From assembly GCA_023384025.1 (NCBI GenBank), contig JAHDXX010000050.1:3740-15604 (forward strand): a stretch of 11,865 bases of DNA. The letters run 5' to 3'. Of the stretch, positions 1-6,848 are shown in pieces; within the stretch, counting starts at the first letter, position 1; each line of letters opens with the position of its first letter. The position numbers and the translations under genes were made by a program. The DNA comes from Sphingomonadaceae bacterium. Lineage in GTDB: Bacteria; Pseudomonadota; Alphaproteobacteria; Sphingomonadales; Sphingomonadaceae. The notes beneath the pieces were generated by a model. That model made no database searches and was not told where the DNA came from. It worked only from the letters and a program-made list of their open reading frames with translations.

Positions 1-1
1 G

Positions 2-847
2 CCCGGACGCCACCTGTGGCAGCGCTATACCGCTCCTGCCGTGCGCGGGCGGGCTCTGGCAGGCGCGGCCATGCTCGCGATGTGCATCGTGCTCCTGCCC
101 TATTTCTCCAAGATGAAGGCGGCCATACCGCTGTTCAACGACTACACCTGGGATACGACTTTCATCGCCTGGGACCGGGCGCTGTTTTTCGGGCGTGACG
201 CATGGGAAGTCATGCAGCCGGTGCTCGGCTATCCGGTCGTCACCGCTCTGCTCGCGCTGCTCTACCAGGTGTGGTTCCTGCTGCTGTACGTCGGCGTGCT
301 GTGGTTCGCCTTTTCCACGATGGACGAGACCGTGCGGCGCCGGTTCTTCCTTTCCTATGTGCTTGGCTGGACCATGGTCGGCGGTGCGCTTGCCACCATG
401 CTCGCCTCAGTCGGGCCGTGCTTCGCCGGGCCATTGATGGGCAACCCGACCTTCGACGCCCAGATGGCCTACCTCAATGCAGCCAACGAACAGGTGCCGG
501 TCATGACCCTCAAGGTGCAGGGCATGTTGCTTGACTGGTTCCATGCCGATGCAAACGGGCTCGGGAGCGGAATTACCGCCATGCCCAGCATGCATGTGGC
601 TGTCGCGGTGCTGTTCTGGTTCGCCATGCGCCACGCCGCACCCCGCGCTGCGCGCTGGTTTGGTGTGTTCTTCGTGGTCATATGGATCGGCTCGGTCCAC
701 CTCGCCTACCATTACGCGGTCGACGGGCTGGTCTCCGTCATCGCCATGGCCGCGATCTGGCGCTTTTCTGCGATAGTGGTCGGTGCGTGGGACGCGTTGC
801 TGGCGCGTCAGGCGACCTTGCGCACAAACACCGTACCGGCGGAATAG
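2..847 (+). CDS. PAP2/Aur1-like membrane phosphatase or phosphotransferase, 5' truncated
   Basis: Integral membrane protein of the PAP2 (phosphatidic acid phosphatase type 2) superfamily. It most resembles the PAP2_3/Aur1 inositolphosphotransferase-like branch. These enzymes remove or transfer phosphate-containing head groups on lipids at the periplasmic face of the inner membrane. Seen directly: several hydrophobic segments, a GITAMPSMHVAVA stretch (about 569-607) matching the family's SxxxH motif, and HLAYHYAVD (about 698-724) matching the last motif with catalytic His and Asp. The frame is open back to base 2 and no candidate start (GTG at 41, ATG at 71) has a Shine-Dalgarno, so the true start probably lies upstream of the window. 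The 3' end overlaps the convergent ketoacyl synthase gene by 40 bp. The substrate cannot be told from sequence; an undecaprenyl-phosphate, phosphatidate or sphingolipid role would be a guess. Confidence 0.8.
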   Translation, partial: PGRHLWQRYTAPAVRGRALAGAAMLAMCIVLLPYFSKMKAAIPLFNDYTWDTTFIAWDRALFFGRDAWEVMQPVLGYPVVTALLALLYQVWFLLLYVGVLWFAFSTMDETVRRRFFLSYVLGWTMVGGALATMLASVGPCFAGPLMGNPTFDAQMAYLNAANEQVPVMTLKVQGMLLDWFHADANGLGSGITAMPSMHVAVAVLFWFAMRHAAPRAARWFGVFFVVIWIGSVHLAYHYAVDGLVSVIAMAAIWRFSAIVVGAWDALLARQATLRTNTVPAE

Positions 848-1950
848 CCGGCGCCAAACGAACAGATCAGCCCGGTGTCGCCGGGCGCCATGTCTGCGCT
901 GTGCTGGTGGAACGCGATGATCGAGCCCGCACTCGATGTATTGCCATAGGTATCGAGCACCGTCGGGCTTTCATCCTCGCTTGCCTCATGCCCGAGCACG
1001 CGCTGTGCGATCAGCCGGTTCATCCCCGAATTGGCCTGATGCAACCAGAGGCGGCGCAAGGTGGCCGGGTCGATCCCCAGGTCGCCAGCATGCTCGACAA
1101 TCATGGTCGCCACCATGGGCACCACTTCCTTGAACACCTTGCGCCCTTCCTGCACGAACAGCTTGTCCGGCGTGCCGATGGTTTCCGGCGTGGCACAGTT
1201 CAGGAAGCCGAAATTGTTGCGGATGTTGTTGGAGAACACGGTCTTCAGCCGGGTCCCGACAATCTCCCAGTGATTCGCTGGGGCGAGGCTGCGGTCCTCG
1301 ACCAGAACCGCGGTAGCGACATCCCCGAAGATGAAATGGCTGTCACGGTTCTTCATGTTGTTGTGGCCGGTGCAGATCTCCGGGCTCACCACCAGCACCG
1401 AGCGGGCATTGCCGGCCCGGATGAAATCGGCGGCAGTCTGTATTCCGAACGTGGCCGAGGAGCAGGCAACGTTCATGTCGAACGCGAACCCCTCGATGCC
1501 GAGCGCCTGCTGGATTTCGATTGCCATCGCGGGATAAGGGCGCTGCATGTTCGAGGCCGCACACAACACCGCGTCAACATCCTCCGGATCGCGCCCGATT
1601 GATGCGAGGGCATCGCGCGCCGCAGCAATGCCGATCTCCGCCATGACGGACACTTCGTCGTTCGAACGCTCCGGCCAGCGCGGCCCCATCGTCTCCGGAT
1701 CGAGCGTTGCCGCCTTGCTCATCACATGGCGCGACTTGATCCCGCTCGCCTTCTCGATGAATTCGACCGAACTGGGCTGCAAAGCCTCCATCGTGCCGGC
1801 AGCAATCTCCGCCGCGTGGCGGGTATTGTGCAGTTCGACAAAGCTATTGAAACTGGCGACCAGTTCCTCGTTGGAAATGGTCTCCGCCGGGGTAAACAGT
1901 CCGGTGGCGGAGATGACGGGATGGCCGCTGCGCTGCGTTGTGTCGTTCAT
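808..1950 (-). CDS. Beta-ketoacyl-ACP synthase III family protein (FabH-like)
   Basis: Thiolase-fold condensing enzyme of 380 residues. FabH-type enzymes join an acyl-CoA starter to malonyl-ACP. The catalytic triad is visible: Cys163 in NVACSSATFG, His304 in LWLHQANSGMNRL and Asn337 in YGNTSSAGS, so it should be active. It is longer than housekeeping FabH (about 320 residues) because of an insertion near residues 35-65 (FVELHNTRHAAE region). That recalls the longer synthase III proteins used in specialised pathways, such as DarB in dialkylresorcinol/arylpolyene synthesis, so I do not assign fabH. The frame opens at a GTG at 1974. I prefer the ATG at 1950 because the family-like sequence begins just after it, though neither start has a good Shine-Dalgarno. 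No acyl carrier protein or fatty-acid genes adjoin it. The C-terminal codons overlap the convergent PAP2 gene. Confidence 0.85.
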   Translation of the reverse strand: MNDTTQRSGHPVISATGLFTPAETISNEELVASFNSFVELHNTRHAAEIAAGTMEALQPSSVEFIEKASGIKSRHVMSKAATLDPETMGPRWPERSNDEVSVMAEIGIAAARDALASIGRDPEDVDAVLCAASNMQRPYPAMAIEIQQALGIEGFAFDMNVACSSATFGIQTAADFIRAGNARSVLVVSPEICTGHNNMKNRDSHFIFGDVATAVLVEDRSLAPANHWEIVGTRLKTVFSNNIRNNFGFLNCATPETIGTPDKLFVQEGRKVFKEVVPMVATMIVEHAGDLGIDPATLRRLWLHQANSGMNRLIAQRVLGHEASEDESPTVLDTYGNTSSAGSIIAFHQHSADMAPGDTGLICSFGAGYSAGTVFVRKVA

Positions 1951-1987
1951 GGCGAGCCGCGTTAATACCGCCACCGCTCGCGGGCAA

Positions 1988-2014
1988 GAAAATCACGCTT
2001 TGCTGGCGAAGCAC
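1988..2014 (-). terminator. Weak candidate terminator after tRNA-Tyr
   Basis: On the minus strand, 9 bases beyond the tRNA 3' end, GTGCTT (2014-2009) can pair with AAGCGT (2000-1995) across an 8-base loop. The six pairs include two G-U wobbles, and the stem is followed by GATTTTC. It would separate the tRNA from the downstream ketoacyl synthase gene. The stem is short and the T-run is only four bases, so this is tentative. Confidence 0.3.
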
Positions 2015-2022
2015 TGAAAGGG

Positions 2023-2108
2023 TGGTGGACAGGGCTGGATTCGAACCAGCGTACGCTTGCGCGGGCAGATTTACAGTCTGCTGCCTTTAACCACTCGGCC
2101 ACCTGTCC
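2023..2108 (-). tRNA. tRNA-Tyr (anticodon GUA)
   Basis: Class II tRNA read on the minus strand. The acceptor stem is GGACAGG (2108-2102) paired with CCTGTCC (2033-2027), then discriminator A (2026) and an encoded CCA (2025-2023). The D-arm carries GCCGAGTGG. The anticodon loop CTGTAAA gives anticodon GUA. There is a long variable arm, as expected for bacterial tyrosine tRNA. The T-arm is GCTGG-TTCGAAT-CCAGC. Every arm closes with standard pairs, so identity and boundaries are firm. The gene lies between the ketoacyl synthase start and the divergent rlmB gene. Confidence 0.97.
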
Positions 2109-2127
2109 ACATGCCTTTTCAGCCGGG

Positions 2128-2156
2128 TATTTTGAGCCGCGCCAAGGCAGCCCGAA
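2128..2156 (-). promoter_or_regulatory. Tentative promoter for tRNA-Tyr
   Basis: Minus-strand TTCGGG (2156-2151) and AAAATA (2133-2128), 17 bp apart, would start a transcript near 2121 with a leader of about 12 bases before the tRNA. Both hexamers are poor matches to the sigma-70 consensus. The spacing, the position and an otherwise GC-rich setting are the only support. Confidence 0.22.
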
Positions 2157-2245
2157 TGCCGAGAGGCGCCCCTTTGGCGAAGCGGCGCTTGCGTGTCAAT
2201 GGGGCCACTGGCATGGCCGCGCGATGAACCAGCAGAGCACGAATT

Positions 2246-3037
2246 ATGGCCAAGGGTGAACGCAAACGCGCCATGCGCGGTCGCGCAGGGCGGATGCAGG
2301 GCGGGCGCGGCAGCGGGCGGGCCAGCACTGGGCAGGTCCGGCTATGGGGCCGCCACGCGGTCGAAGCCGCCCTGATGAACCCGGCCCGCAGCCATCGGAA
2401 GCTTTGGGCCACCCGCGAGGGCATCGATTCGCTCAATGGCGAACTGCCGCCCGATTTTCCGGTCGAGTACGCCGATGGTGCGGACCTCGCCCGGCTGGTC
2501 GCCCGCGACGCCCCGCATCAGGGCCTCGTCCTGGAATGTGCCGCGCTGGAAGACGTGTTTCTCGACGAGATCATGGACAGCGATCCTGCGCGGCCGCTGG
2601 TGGTGCTCGACCAGGTGACCGACCCGCACAATGTCGGCGCCATCCTGCGTTCCGCTGCGGCATTCAATGCCGCCGCCATCGTCACACAGGATCGCCACGC
2701 GCCGCCCGAGTCGGGGGTTGTGGCGAAGTCGGCTTCGGGCGCACTGGAAGTTGTTCCATGGGTCCGGGTGGTCAACCTCGCCCGCGCGCTGGAGGAAATG
2801 GCCGAAGCCGGTTACTGGCGGATCGGGCTTGCCGGAGAGGCTCAGGCCACGCTGGCCGAAGCATTGCCCGCCGGCCCCGTCGCGCTGGTGTTGGGTGCAG
2901 AAGGCGAAGGCATGCGCCACAATATCGCCGGGCACTGTGATGCCCTCGCCCGCCTGCCGATTAGCGAAAACATGGAGAGCCTCAACGTTTCCAATGCCGC
3001 CGCCATCGCGCTTTATGCTATCGCGACACGTGGCTGA
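2246..3037 (+). CDS. rlmB: TrmH/SpoU-family rRNA 2'-O-methyltransferase, likely RlmB
   Basis: SPOUT methyltransferase of 263 residues, probably the enzyme that methylates the ribose of G2251 (E. coli numbering) in the 23S rRNA P-loop using S-adenosylmethionine. Order: an Arg/Gly-rich basic tail (residues 1-30), a substrate-binding domain (about 31-105) beginning LWGRHAVEAAL, then the knotted SpoU domain. Motif 1 is DPHNVGAILRSA with Asn129 and Arg135. Motif 2 is VLGAEGEGM (about 215-223, Glu219). Motif 3 is ENMESLNVSNAAAI (Asn247 and Asn250). Length and motifs fit RlmB, but a tRNA-modifying relative cannot be wholly excluded. The ATG at 2246 has no clear Shine-Dalgarno; it is kept because the basic tail leads straight into the conserved domain. 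The lipoprotein gene follows after 25 bp and is probably co-transcribed. Confidence 0.88.
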   Translation: MAKGERKRAMRGRAGRMQGGRGSGRASTGQVRLWGRHAVEAALMNPARSHRKLWATREGIDSLNGELPPDFPVEYADGADLARLVARDAPHQGLVLECAALEDVFLDEIMDSDPARPLVVLDQVTDPHNVGAILRSAAAFNAAAIVTQDRHAPPESGVVAKSASGALEVVPWVRVVNLARALEEMAEAGYWRIGLAGEAQATLAEALPAGPVALVLGAEGEGMRHNIAGHCDALARLPISENMESLNVSNAAAIALYAIATRG

Positions 3038-3062
3038 TCACACACCAGGGAAGGGGAATGCG

Positions 3063-3923
3063 ATGATCGAGGTAACAGACTGGAAATCTGCCTGGCGCGG
3101 CCTCGTTGCGGGCGGCCTGGCGATGTTGATCACCGGGTGCATGCTGGCCCCCGGCAAGTTCGTTTCCGAAATGGTGCTGCTGCGCGACGGCACCTTTACC
3201 TATTCTTACGAAGGCGAGATCCACCTGCTGTCCATGAGCCAGCTTTCCCAGATGGGGCAGAGCATGGCCGAGGGCGAGTTCATGGAGGACCCCTGCTACG
3301 ACAACGACACCTTCGAGGAACGCGAATGTTCCGCGGAGGAAAAGGCCCAGCAGCGCGCGGACTACGACCAGCGCATGGCAGACAAGAAGCGCAATGACGA
3401 ACAGGAAGCGCAGAAGATGCGCGAGATGTTCGGCGGGATCGACCCGACCGACCCGGCGTCCGGCGACGAGCTGGCCAAGCGGCTGGAACGGCAGGCGGGC
3501 TTCGACAAGGTTGTACACAAGGGCAATGGCCTGTTCGACGTCAGTTTCCGCGTCAGGGGACGGCTCGATCACGACTTCGTCTTCCCAACGTTCGAGCGCC
3601 TGCCGGTGGCAAACTTCTTTGTCTTTGCCGGGCGTCGCGATGATGGGTCGGTGCGGATCGATGCACCAGGCTTTGCCGGCCAGCCTGCTGGCAACCCGAT
3701 GCAGGCCATGATGGGCGGGATGAACCAGGGCAGCGGCAATGACGACTTGCCTCCCGGCGCGCCGGTGCCCGACGGGACCTTCTCGATCATCACCGATGGC
3801 GAAATCCTCGCCAACAACACTGACGAAGGCGCCTCGGCTGATCCGCGCGGGAAGAAGCTGACCTGGACCATCAACCGGTCGACCACCGCCGCCCCGACTG
3901 CCCTGATCGGAATGGCGCAGTAG
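3063..3923 (+). CDS. Uncharacterised lipoprotein
   Basis: I do not recognise a named family. The 286-residue product begins with a short charged stretch and a hydrophobic segment ending in the lipobox LITGC. Cys26 should be lipidated by Lgt and the signal peptide removed by LspA. The mature part opens with a beta-rich piece (VSEMVLLRDGTFTYSYEGEI). It then has a Met-rich helix, two cysteines in a C-X10-C arrangement (Cys78, Cys89; a disulfide is possible in the periplasm), and a highly charged, coiled-coil-like helix (about 90-123). Another beta-rich segment with VRGRLDHDF follows, then a Met/Gly/Pro linker and a final TFSIITDGEILANNT strand region. The start is the ATG at 3063, preceded by an AGGGGA Shine-Dalgarno; the same frame is open further upstream, but that part overlaps rlmB and is a shadow. 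No enzyme motif is seen. Confidence 0.85.
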   Translation: MIEVTDWKSAWRGLVAGGLAMLITGCMLAPGKFVSEMVLLRDGTFTYSYEGEIHLLSMSQLSQMGQSMAEGEFMEDPCYDNDTFEERECSAEEKAQQRADYDQRMADKKRNDEQEAQKMREMFGGIDPTDPASGDELAKRLERQAGFDKVVHKGNGLFDVSFRVRGRLDHDFVFPTFERLPVANFFVFAGRRDDGSVRIDAPGFAGQPAGNPMQAMMGGMNQGSGNDDLPPGAPVPDGTFSIITDGEILANNTDEGASADPRGKKLTWTINRSTTAAPTALIGMAQ

Positions 3924-3933
3924 ACAAGAAAAA

Positions 3934-3961
3934 CGCCGCGCCGGACGGTTCCGGCGCGGCG
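3934..3961 (-). terminator. Intrinsic terminator for hup between convergent genes
   Basis: A perfect 12-bp inverted repeat (3934-3945 with 3950-3961, core GCCGCGCCGGA) encloses a 4-base loop. On the minus strand it is followed by TTTTTCTTGTC (3933-3923), a textbook Rho-independent terminator about 25 bp after the hup stop. On the plus strand the stem is followed by CTATTCC with no T-run. The strong hairpin may still slow transcription from the lipoprotein gene, but its efficient direction is minus. Confidence 0.88.
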
Positions 3962-3986
3962 CTATTCCGGCAAGCCTGTCAGTGGG

Positions 3987-4259
3987 TCAGTTGACCGCAT
4001 CCTTGAGGCCCTTGCCGGCCTTGAACTTCGGCTGGCTGCTGGCCTTGATCGGCATGGGTTCGCCCGTCCGCGGATTGCGGCCCATCGATGCCTTGCGCTT
4101 GGCCACGGCAAAAGTGCCGAACCCTACCAGACGCACCTCGTCACCCTTCGAAAGGGCACGGGTAATGGTATCGAAAACAGCTTCCACTGCTCCTGCAGAA
4201 TCGCTCTTGGAAAGGCCACTGGCGTCGGCGACCGCGCTGATCAGCTCGTTCTTGTTCAT
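3987..4259 (-). CDS. hup: DNA-binding protein HU
   Basis: Histone-like nucleoid protein of 90 residues, the standard HU length. It works as a dimer that bends and compacts DNA without strong sequence specificity. The N-terminus MNKNELISAVADASGLSKSD is the typical helical dimerisation region. GFGTFAVAKRKASMGRNPRTGE contains the conserved RNPRTG of the flexible DNA-gripping beta-arm, and a short helix (GKGLKDAVN) closes it. The start is the ATG at 4259, which has a GAGGGGG Shine-Dalgarno 8 bases upstream (4274-4268). The frame continues to 4340 but without HU sequence. It lies downstream of lon on the same strand, an arrangement also known in E. coli (lon-hupB). It has its own promoter candidate, a leader hairpin and a strong terminator, so it is probably an independent, abundant transcript. 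HU versus IHF: the sequence fits HU. Confidence 0.95.
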   Translation of the reverse strand: MNKNELISAVADASGLSKSDSAGAVEAVFDTITRALSKGDEVRLVGFGTFAVAKRKASMGRNPRTGEPMPIKASSQPKFKAGKGLKDAVN

Positions 4260-4286
4260 TGATAGAACCCCCTCGTAGCGGAATAC

Positions 4287-4309
4287 CGGCTGACGATGAA
4301 TCGTCGCCG
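4287..4309 (-). promoter_or_regulatory. Hairpin in the hup 5' leader
   Basis: On the minus strand CGGC-GACGAT-TC-ATCGTC-A-GCCG folds into a 10-bp stem with one bulged A and a 2-base gap at the tip (the tip will open to a wider loop). It lies between the candidate hup transcription start near 4316 and the Shine-Dalgarno at 4274-4268. The 6-2-6 inner repeat could equally be a protein-binding site on DNA. It has no T-run, so it is not an intrinsic terminator. Confidence 0.45.
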
Positions 4310-4322
4310 CGAAGGGAAGAGA

Positions 4323-4351
4323 GTTCAACGCACTTTTCACGGTGCTGTCAA
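4323..4351 (-). promoter_or_regulatory. Candidate hup promoter
   Basis: Minus-strand TTGACA (4351-4346) is a perfect -35 hexamer. Seventeen bases on lies TTGAAC (4328-4323), a weak -10. Transcription would begin near 4316, giving a leader of about 57 bases. The perfect -35, ideal spacing and position in the 188-bp lon-hup gap support it; the poor -10 limits confidence, although alphaproteobacterial -10 boxes are often degenerate. Confidence 0.5.
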
Positions 4352-4447
4352 AGCCAAATCCCCCCTGCGCCGATCATTCCGTCGCTTTTTCATGCCGGAA
4401 CGGGCGCAAGGGAGGAAATCGCTGCGCTGCAGCACGAAATCAGGCGT

Positions 4448-6841
4448 TCAATGCGCGGTCGGAGTGGCCCCGCCAACCGCTGCTGCCGCCGCGCCCGGCC
4501 GGCTCGCCAGGTCGTCGGCTTCGGTCCATTCGATCGGCTCTGGCTTCTCGACCAGAGCGAGGGCCAGCACCTCGTCGACATGGCTCACCGGGATGATCTC
4601 CAGCCCTTCCTTCACATTGGCCGGGATCTCCGCGAGGTCCTTGCGGTTGTCCTCCGGGATCAGGACCGTGCGAATACCGCCGCGCAATGCAGCGAGAAGC
4701 TTCTCCTTGAGCCCGCCGATGGCAAGCACCCTGCCGCGCAGGGTCACTTCGCCTGTCATTGCCACGTCAGGCCGCACGGCAATTCCGCTCAGCGTCGAGA
4801 CGATCGAAGTGACCATCCCGATGCCGGCGCTCGGACCGTCCTTGGGGACCGCGCCTTCGGGCAGGTGGATGTGGACATTCTTGCGCTGGAACACGCTTGG
4901 CTTGATCCCGTAGGCAGGCGCGCGCGCCTTGACGAAGCTGAACGCGGCCGCGACGCTCTCGTTCATCACCTGGCCGAGCTTGCCAGTGGTCTTGATCTCG
5001 CCCTTGCCCGGGGTGGTCACACTTTCGATAGTCAGCAATTCGCCACCGACTGAGGTCCACGCGAGGCCGGTTACGGCGCCAACCTGCGGTTCGGCTTCGC
5101 TCATCCCGTGGCGGAACTTGCGCACGCCGGCAAAGTCGCCAAGGTTATCTGGCGTCACGGTGACAGCAGTATCCTTGCCTTCCAGGATCCGGCGCAGGCT
5201 CTTGCGGGCCAGCCGGGCGATCTCGCGCTCCAGCGTGCGCACTCCGGCTTCGCGGGTGTAGAACCGGATCAGGTCGCGCAAACCCTCCTCGGTGAGAGCG
5301 AATTCGCCGTCCTTGAGACCATGATCCTTGACGATCTTGGGCAGCAGGTGACGCTGCGCGATCTCGACCTTTTCGTCCTCGGTGTAGCCTTCAAGCCGGA
5401 TAATCTCCATCCGGTCGAGCAGCGGCTGCGGCAGGTTGAGGCTGTTCGCGGTGCACACGAACATCACGTCTGAAAGATCGTAATCCAGCTCGAGGTAATG
5501 GTCCTGGAACTTCGCGTTCTGTTCGGGGTCGAGCACTTCGAGCAGGGCAGAGGCAGGATCGCCGCGGAAATCCTGTCCGAGCTTGTCGATCTCGTCGAGC
5601 AGGAACAGCGGGTTGCTGGTGCCAGCCTTCTTCAGGTTGGTAACGATCTTGCCCGGCAGCGAGCCGATGTAGGTCCGCCGGTGGCCGCGAATTTCGGCCT
5701 CGTCGCGCACACCGCCAAGTGATTGGCGCACGAATTCGCGACCGGTCGCCTTGGCGATCGACTTGCCCAGACTGGTCTTGCCCACCCCCGGCGGGCCAAC
5801 CAGGCACAGGATCGGCCCCTTGATGGTATTGGTGCGCGCCTGCACCGCAAGGTACTCGACAATGCGGTCCTTAACCTTCTCAAGAGCAAAGTGATCCGCA
5901 TCAAGGATCTCCTGCGCCTTGGCGATGTCCTTCTTGATCTTGCTCTTCTTGCCCCAGGGCAGGCCAAGCAGGACATCGAGGTAATTGCGGATCACCGTCG
6001 CCTCGGCACTCATCGGCTGCATCGCGCGCAGCTTCTTGAGCTCCGCCTCGGCCTTGGTCCGGGCTTCCTTGCTCAGCTTGGTCTTGGAGATCTTCTCGGC
6101 CAGTTCGGCCAGCTCGTCGCCGTCCTCACCACCGCCGAGCTCGCTCTGGATCGCCTTCAACTGTTCGTTGAGGTAATACTCGCGCTGGGTCTTTTCCATC
6201 TGCCGTTTCACGCGGCCCCGGATCTTGCGCTCGACCTGAAGCACAGAGAGCTCGCCTTCCATGAAGCCGAGCGCCATTTCCATCCGCTTGAGCGGATCGG
6301 CTTCGCTGAGCAGGGCCTGCTTGTCGGCGACCTTGAGCTGGAGCGCGGCGGCCACGGTGTCGGCCAGAACACCGGCATCGTCGATGTCGCCCAGGTTCTC
6401 GCCCGCATCATCGCCCAGCTTCTTGTTGAGCTTGGCATATTCGCCGAATTGCTGGACCAGCTGGCGCATCATCGCGGTAACCTCGCTACCACCAGCGGTA
6501 TGGCCTTCAACCGGTTCGACATGCGCGCGCACCAGCCCGCCATCCTGTTCGAGGCCGGAAAGGCGAACACGGCTGATGCCTTCAACCAGCACCCGCACGG
6601 TGCCATCAGGCAACTTCAACAGCTGCAAGACCTGGGCCACCACGCCGAGATCGTAGAGGTCGTCTTGCTCCGGATCGTCACAGCCGGGATCGAGCTGGGC
6701 CAGCAGGACAATCTCCTTGCTGCCTTCCATCGCCGCTTCCAGTGCGGCGACCGATTTCTCCCGCCCCACGAACAACGGCACCACCATGCCGGGAAAAACG
6801 ACGATATCGCGCAGCGGAAGCAGAGGAAGGGTCTGGGTCAT
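4448..6841 (-). CDS. lon: ATP-dependent protease Lon
   Basis: Hexameric AAA+ serine protease of 797 residues that degrades misfolded and selected regulatory proteins in the cytoplasm. The N-terminal substrate-recognition domain opens LPLLPLRDIVVFPGMVVPLFVGR and is followed by a helical coiled-coil region (about 200-300). Walker A is GPPGVGKTS (349-357, Lys355) and Walker B is LFLLDEID (Asp416, Glu417). The C-terminal protease has Ser671 in KDGPSAGIGM and Lys714 in GGLKEKLLAA, the Ser-Lys dyad at the same 43-residue spacing as in E. coli. The tail ends in an Ala/Gly-rich low-complexity stretch. The frame opens at a TTG at 6877, but the family's usual N-terminus begins at the ATG at 6841. That ATG has no Shine-Dalgarno, and a promoter-like pair sits so close that the mRNA may be leaderless. 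hup follows after 188 bp. Confidence 0.97.
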   Translation of the reverse strand: MTQTLPLLPLRDIVVFPGMVVPLFVGREKSVAALEAAMEGSKEIVLLAQLDPGCDDPEQDDLYDLGVVAQVLQLLKLPDGTVRVLVEGISRVRLSGLEQDGGLVRAHVEPVEGHTAGGSEVTAMMRQLVQQFGEYAKLNKKLGDDAGENLGDIDDAGVLADTVAAALQLKVADKQALLSEADPLKRMEMALGFMEGELSVLQVERKIRGRVKRQMEKTQREYYLNEQLKAIQSELGGGEDGDELAELAEKISKTKLSKEARTKAEAELKKLRAMQPMSAEATVIRNYLDVLLGLPWGKKSKIKKDIAKAQEILDADHFALEKVKDRIVEYLAVQARTNTIKGPILCLVGPPGVGKTSLGKSIAKATGREFVRQSLGGVRDEAEIRGHRRTYIGSLPGKIVTNLKKAGTSNPLFLLDEIDKLGQDFRGDPASALLEVLDPEQNAKFQDHYLELDYDLSDVMFVCTANSLNLPQPLLDRMEIIRLEGYTEDEKVEIAQRHLLPKIVKDHGLKDGEFALTEEGLRDLIRFYTREAGVRTLEREIARLARKSLRRILEGKDTAVTVTPDNLGDFAGVRKFRHGMSEAEPQVGAVTGLAWTSVGGELLTIESVTTPGKGEIKTTGKLGQVMNESVAAAFSFVKARAPAYGIKPSVFQRKNVHIHLPEGAVPKDGPSAGIGMVTSIVSTLSGIAVRPDVAMTGEVTLRGRVLAIGGLKEKLLAALRGGIRTVLIPEDNRKDLAEIPANVKEGLEIIPVSHVDEVLALALVEKPEPIEWTEADDLASRPGAAAAAVGGATPTAH

Positions 6842-6848
6842 GGGGGCA

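Noticed and set aside
682..1602. 306-codon plus-strand frame across the PAP2 3' end and the synthase gene
   Set aside because: It overlaps two well-supported genes and translates to Arg/His-rich sequence without any motif.
2171..2199. Perfect TTGACA (2199-2194, minus strand) as a tRNA-Tyr promoter
   Set aside because: The hexamer 17 bp downstream is CAAAGG, and the site is about 90 bp from the tRNA; no -10 is present.
2631..3062. Upstream in-frame extension of the lipoprotein gene into rlmB
   Set aside because: The extension is out of frame within rlmB coding sequence; the ATG at 3063 has a Shine-Dalgarno and leads directly into a lipoprotein signal.
3934..3961. The same hairpin as a full bidirectional terminator
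   Set aside because: The plus strand after the stem reads CTATTCCGG with no T-run, so only the minus direction is called.
4260..4340. N-terminal extension of HU by 27 codons
   Set aside because: HU proteins begin at MNKNEL; the extension covers the leader hairpin and the Shine-Dalgarno.
4421..4433. GCTGC-AGC-GCAGC hairpin after the lon stop as a lon terminator
   Set aside because: The stem is 5 bp with a 3-base loop and is followed by GATTTCC rather than a T-run; too weak to call.
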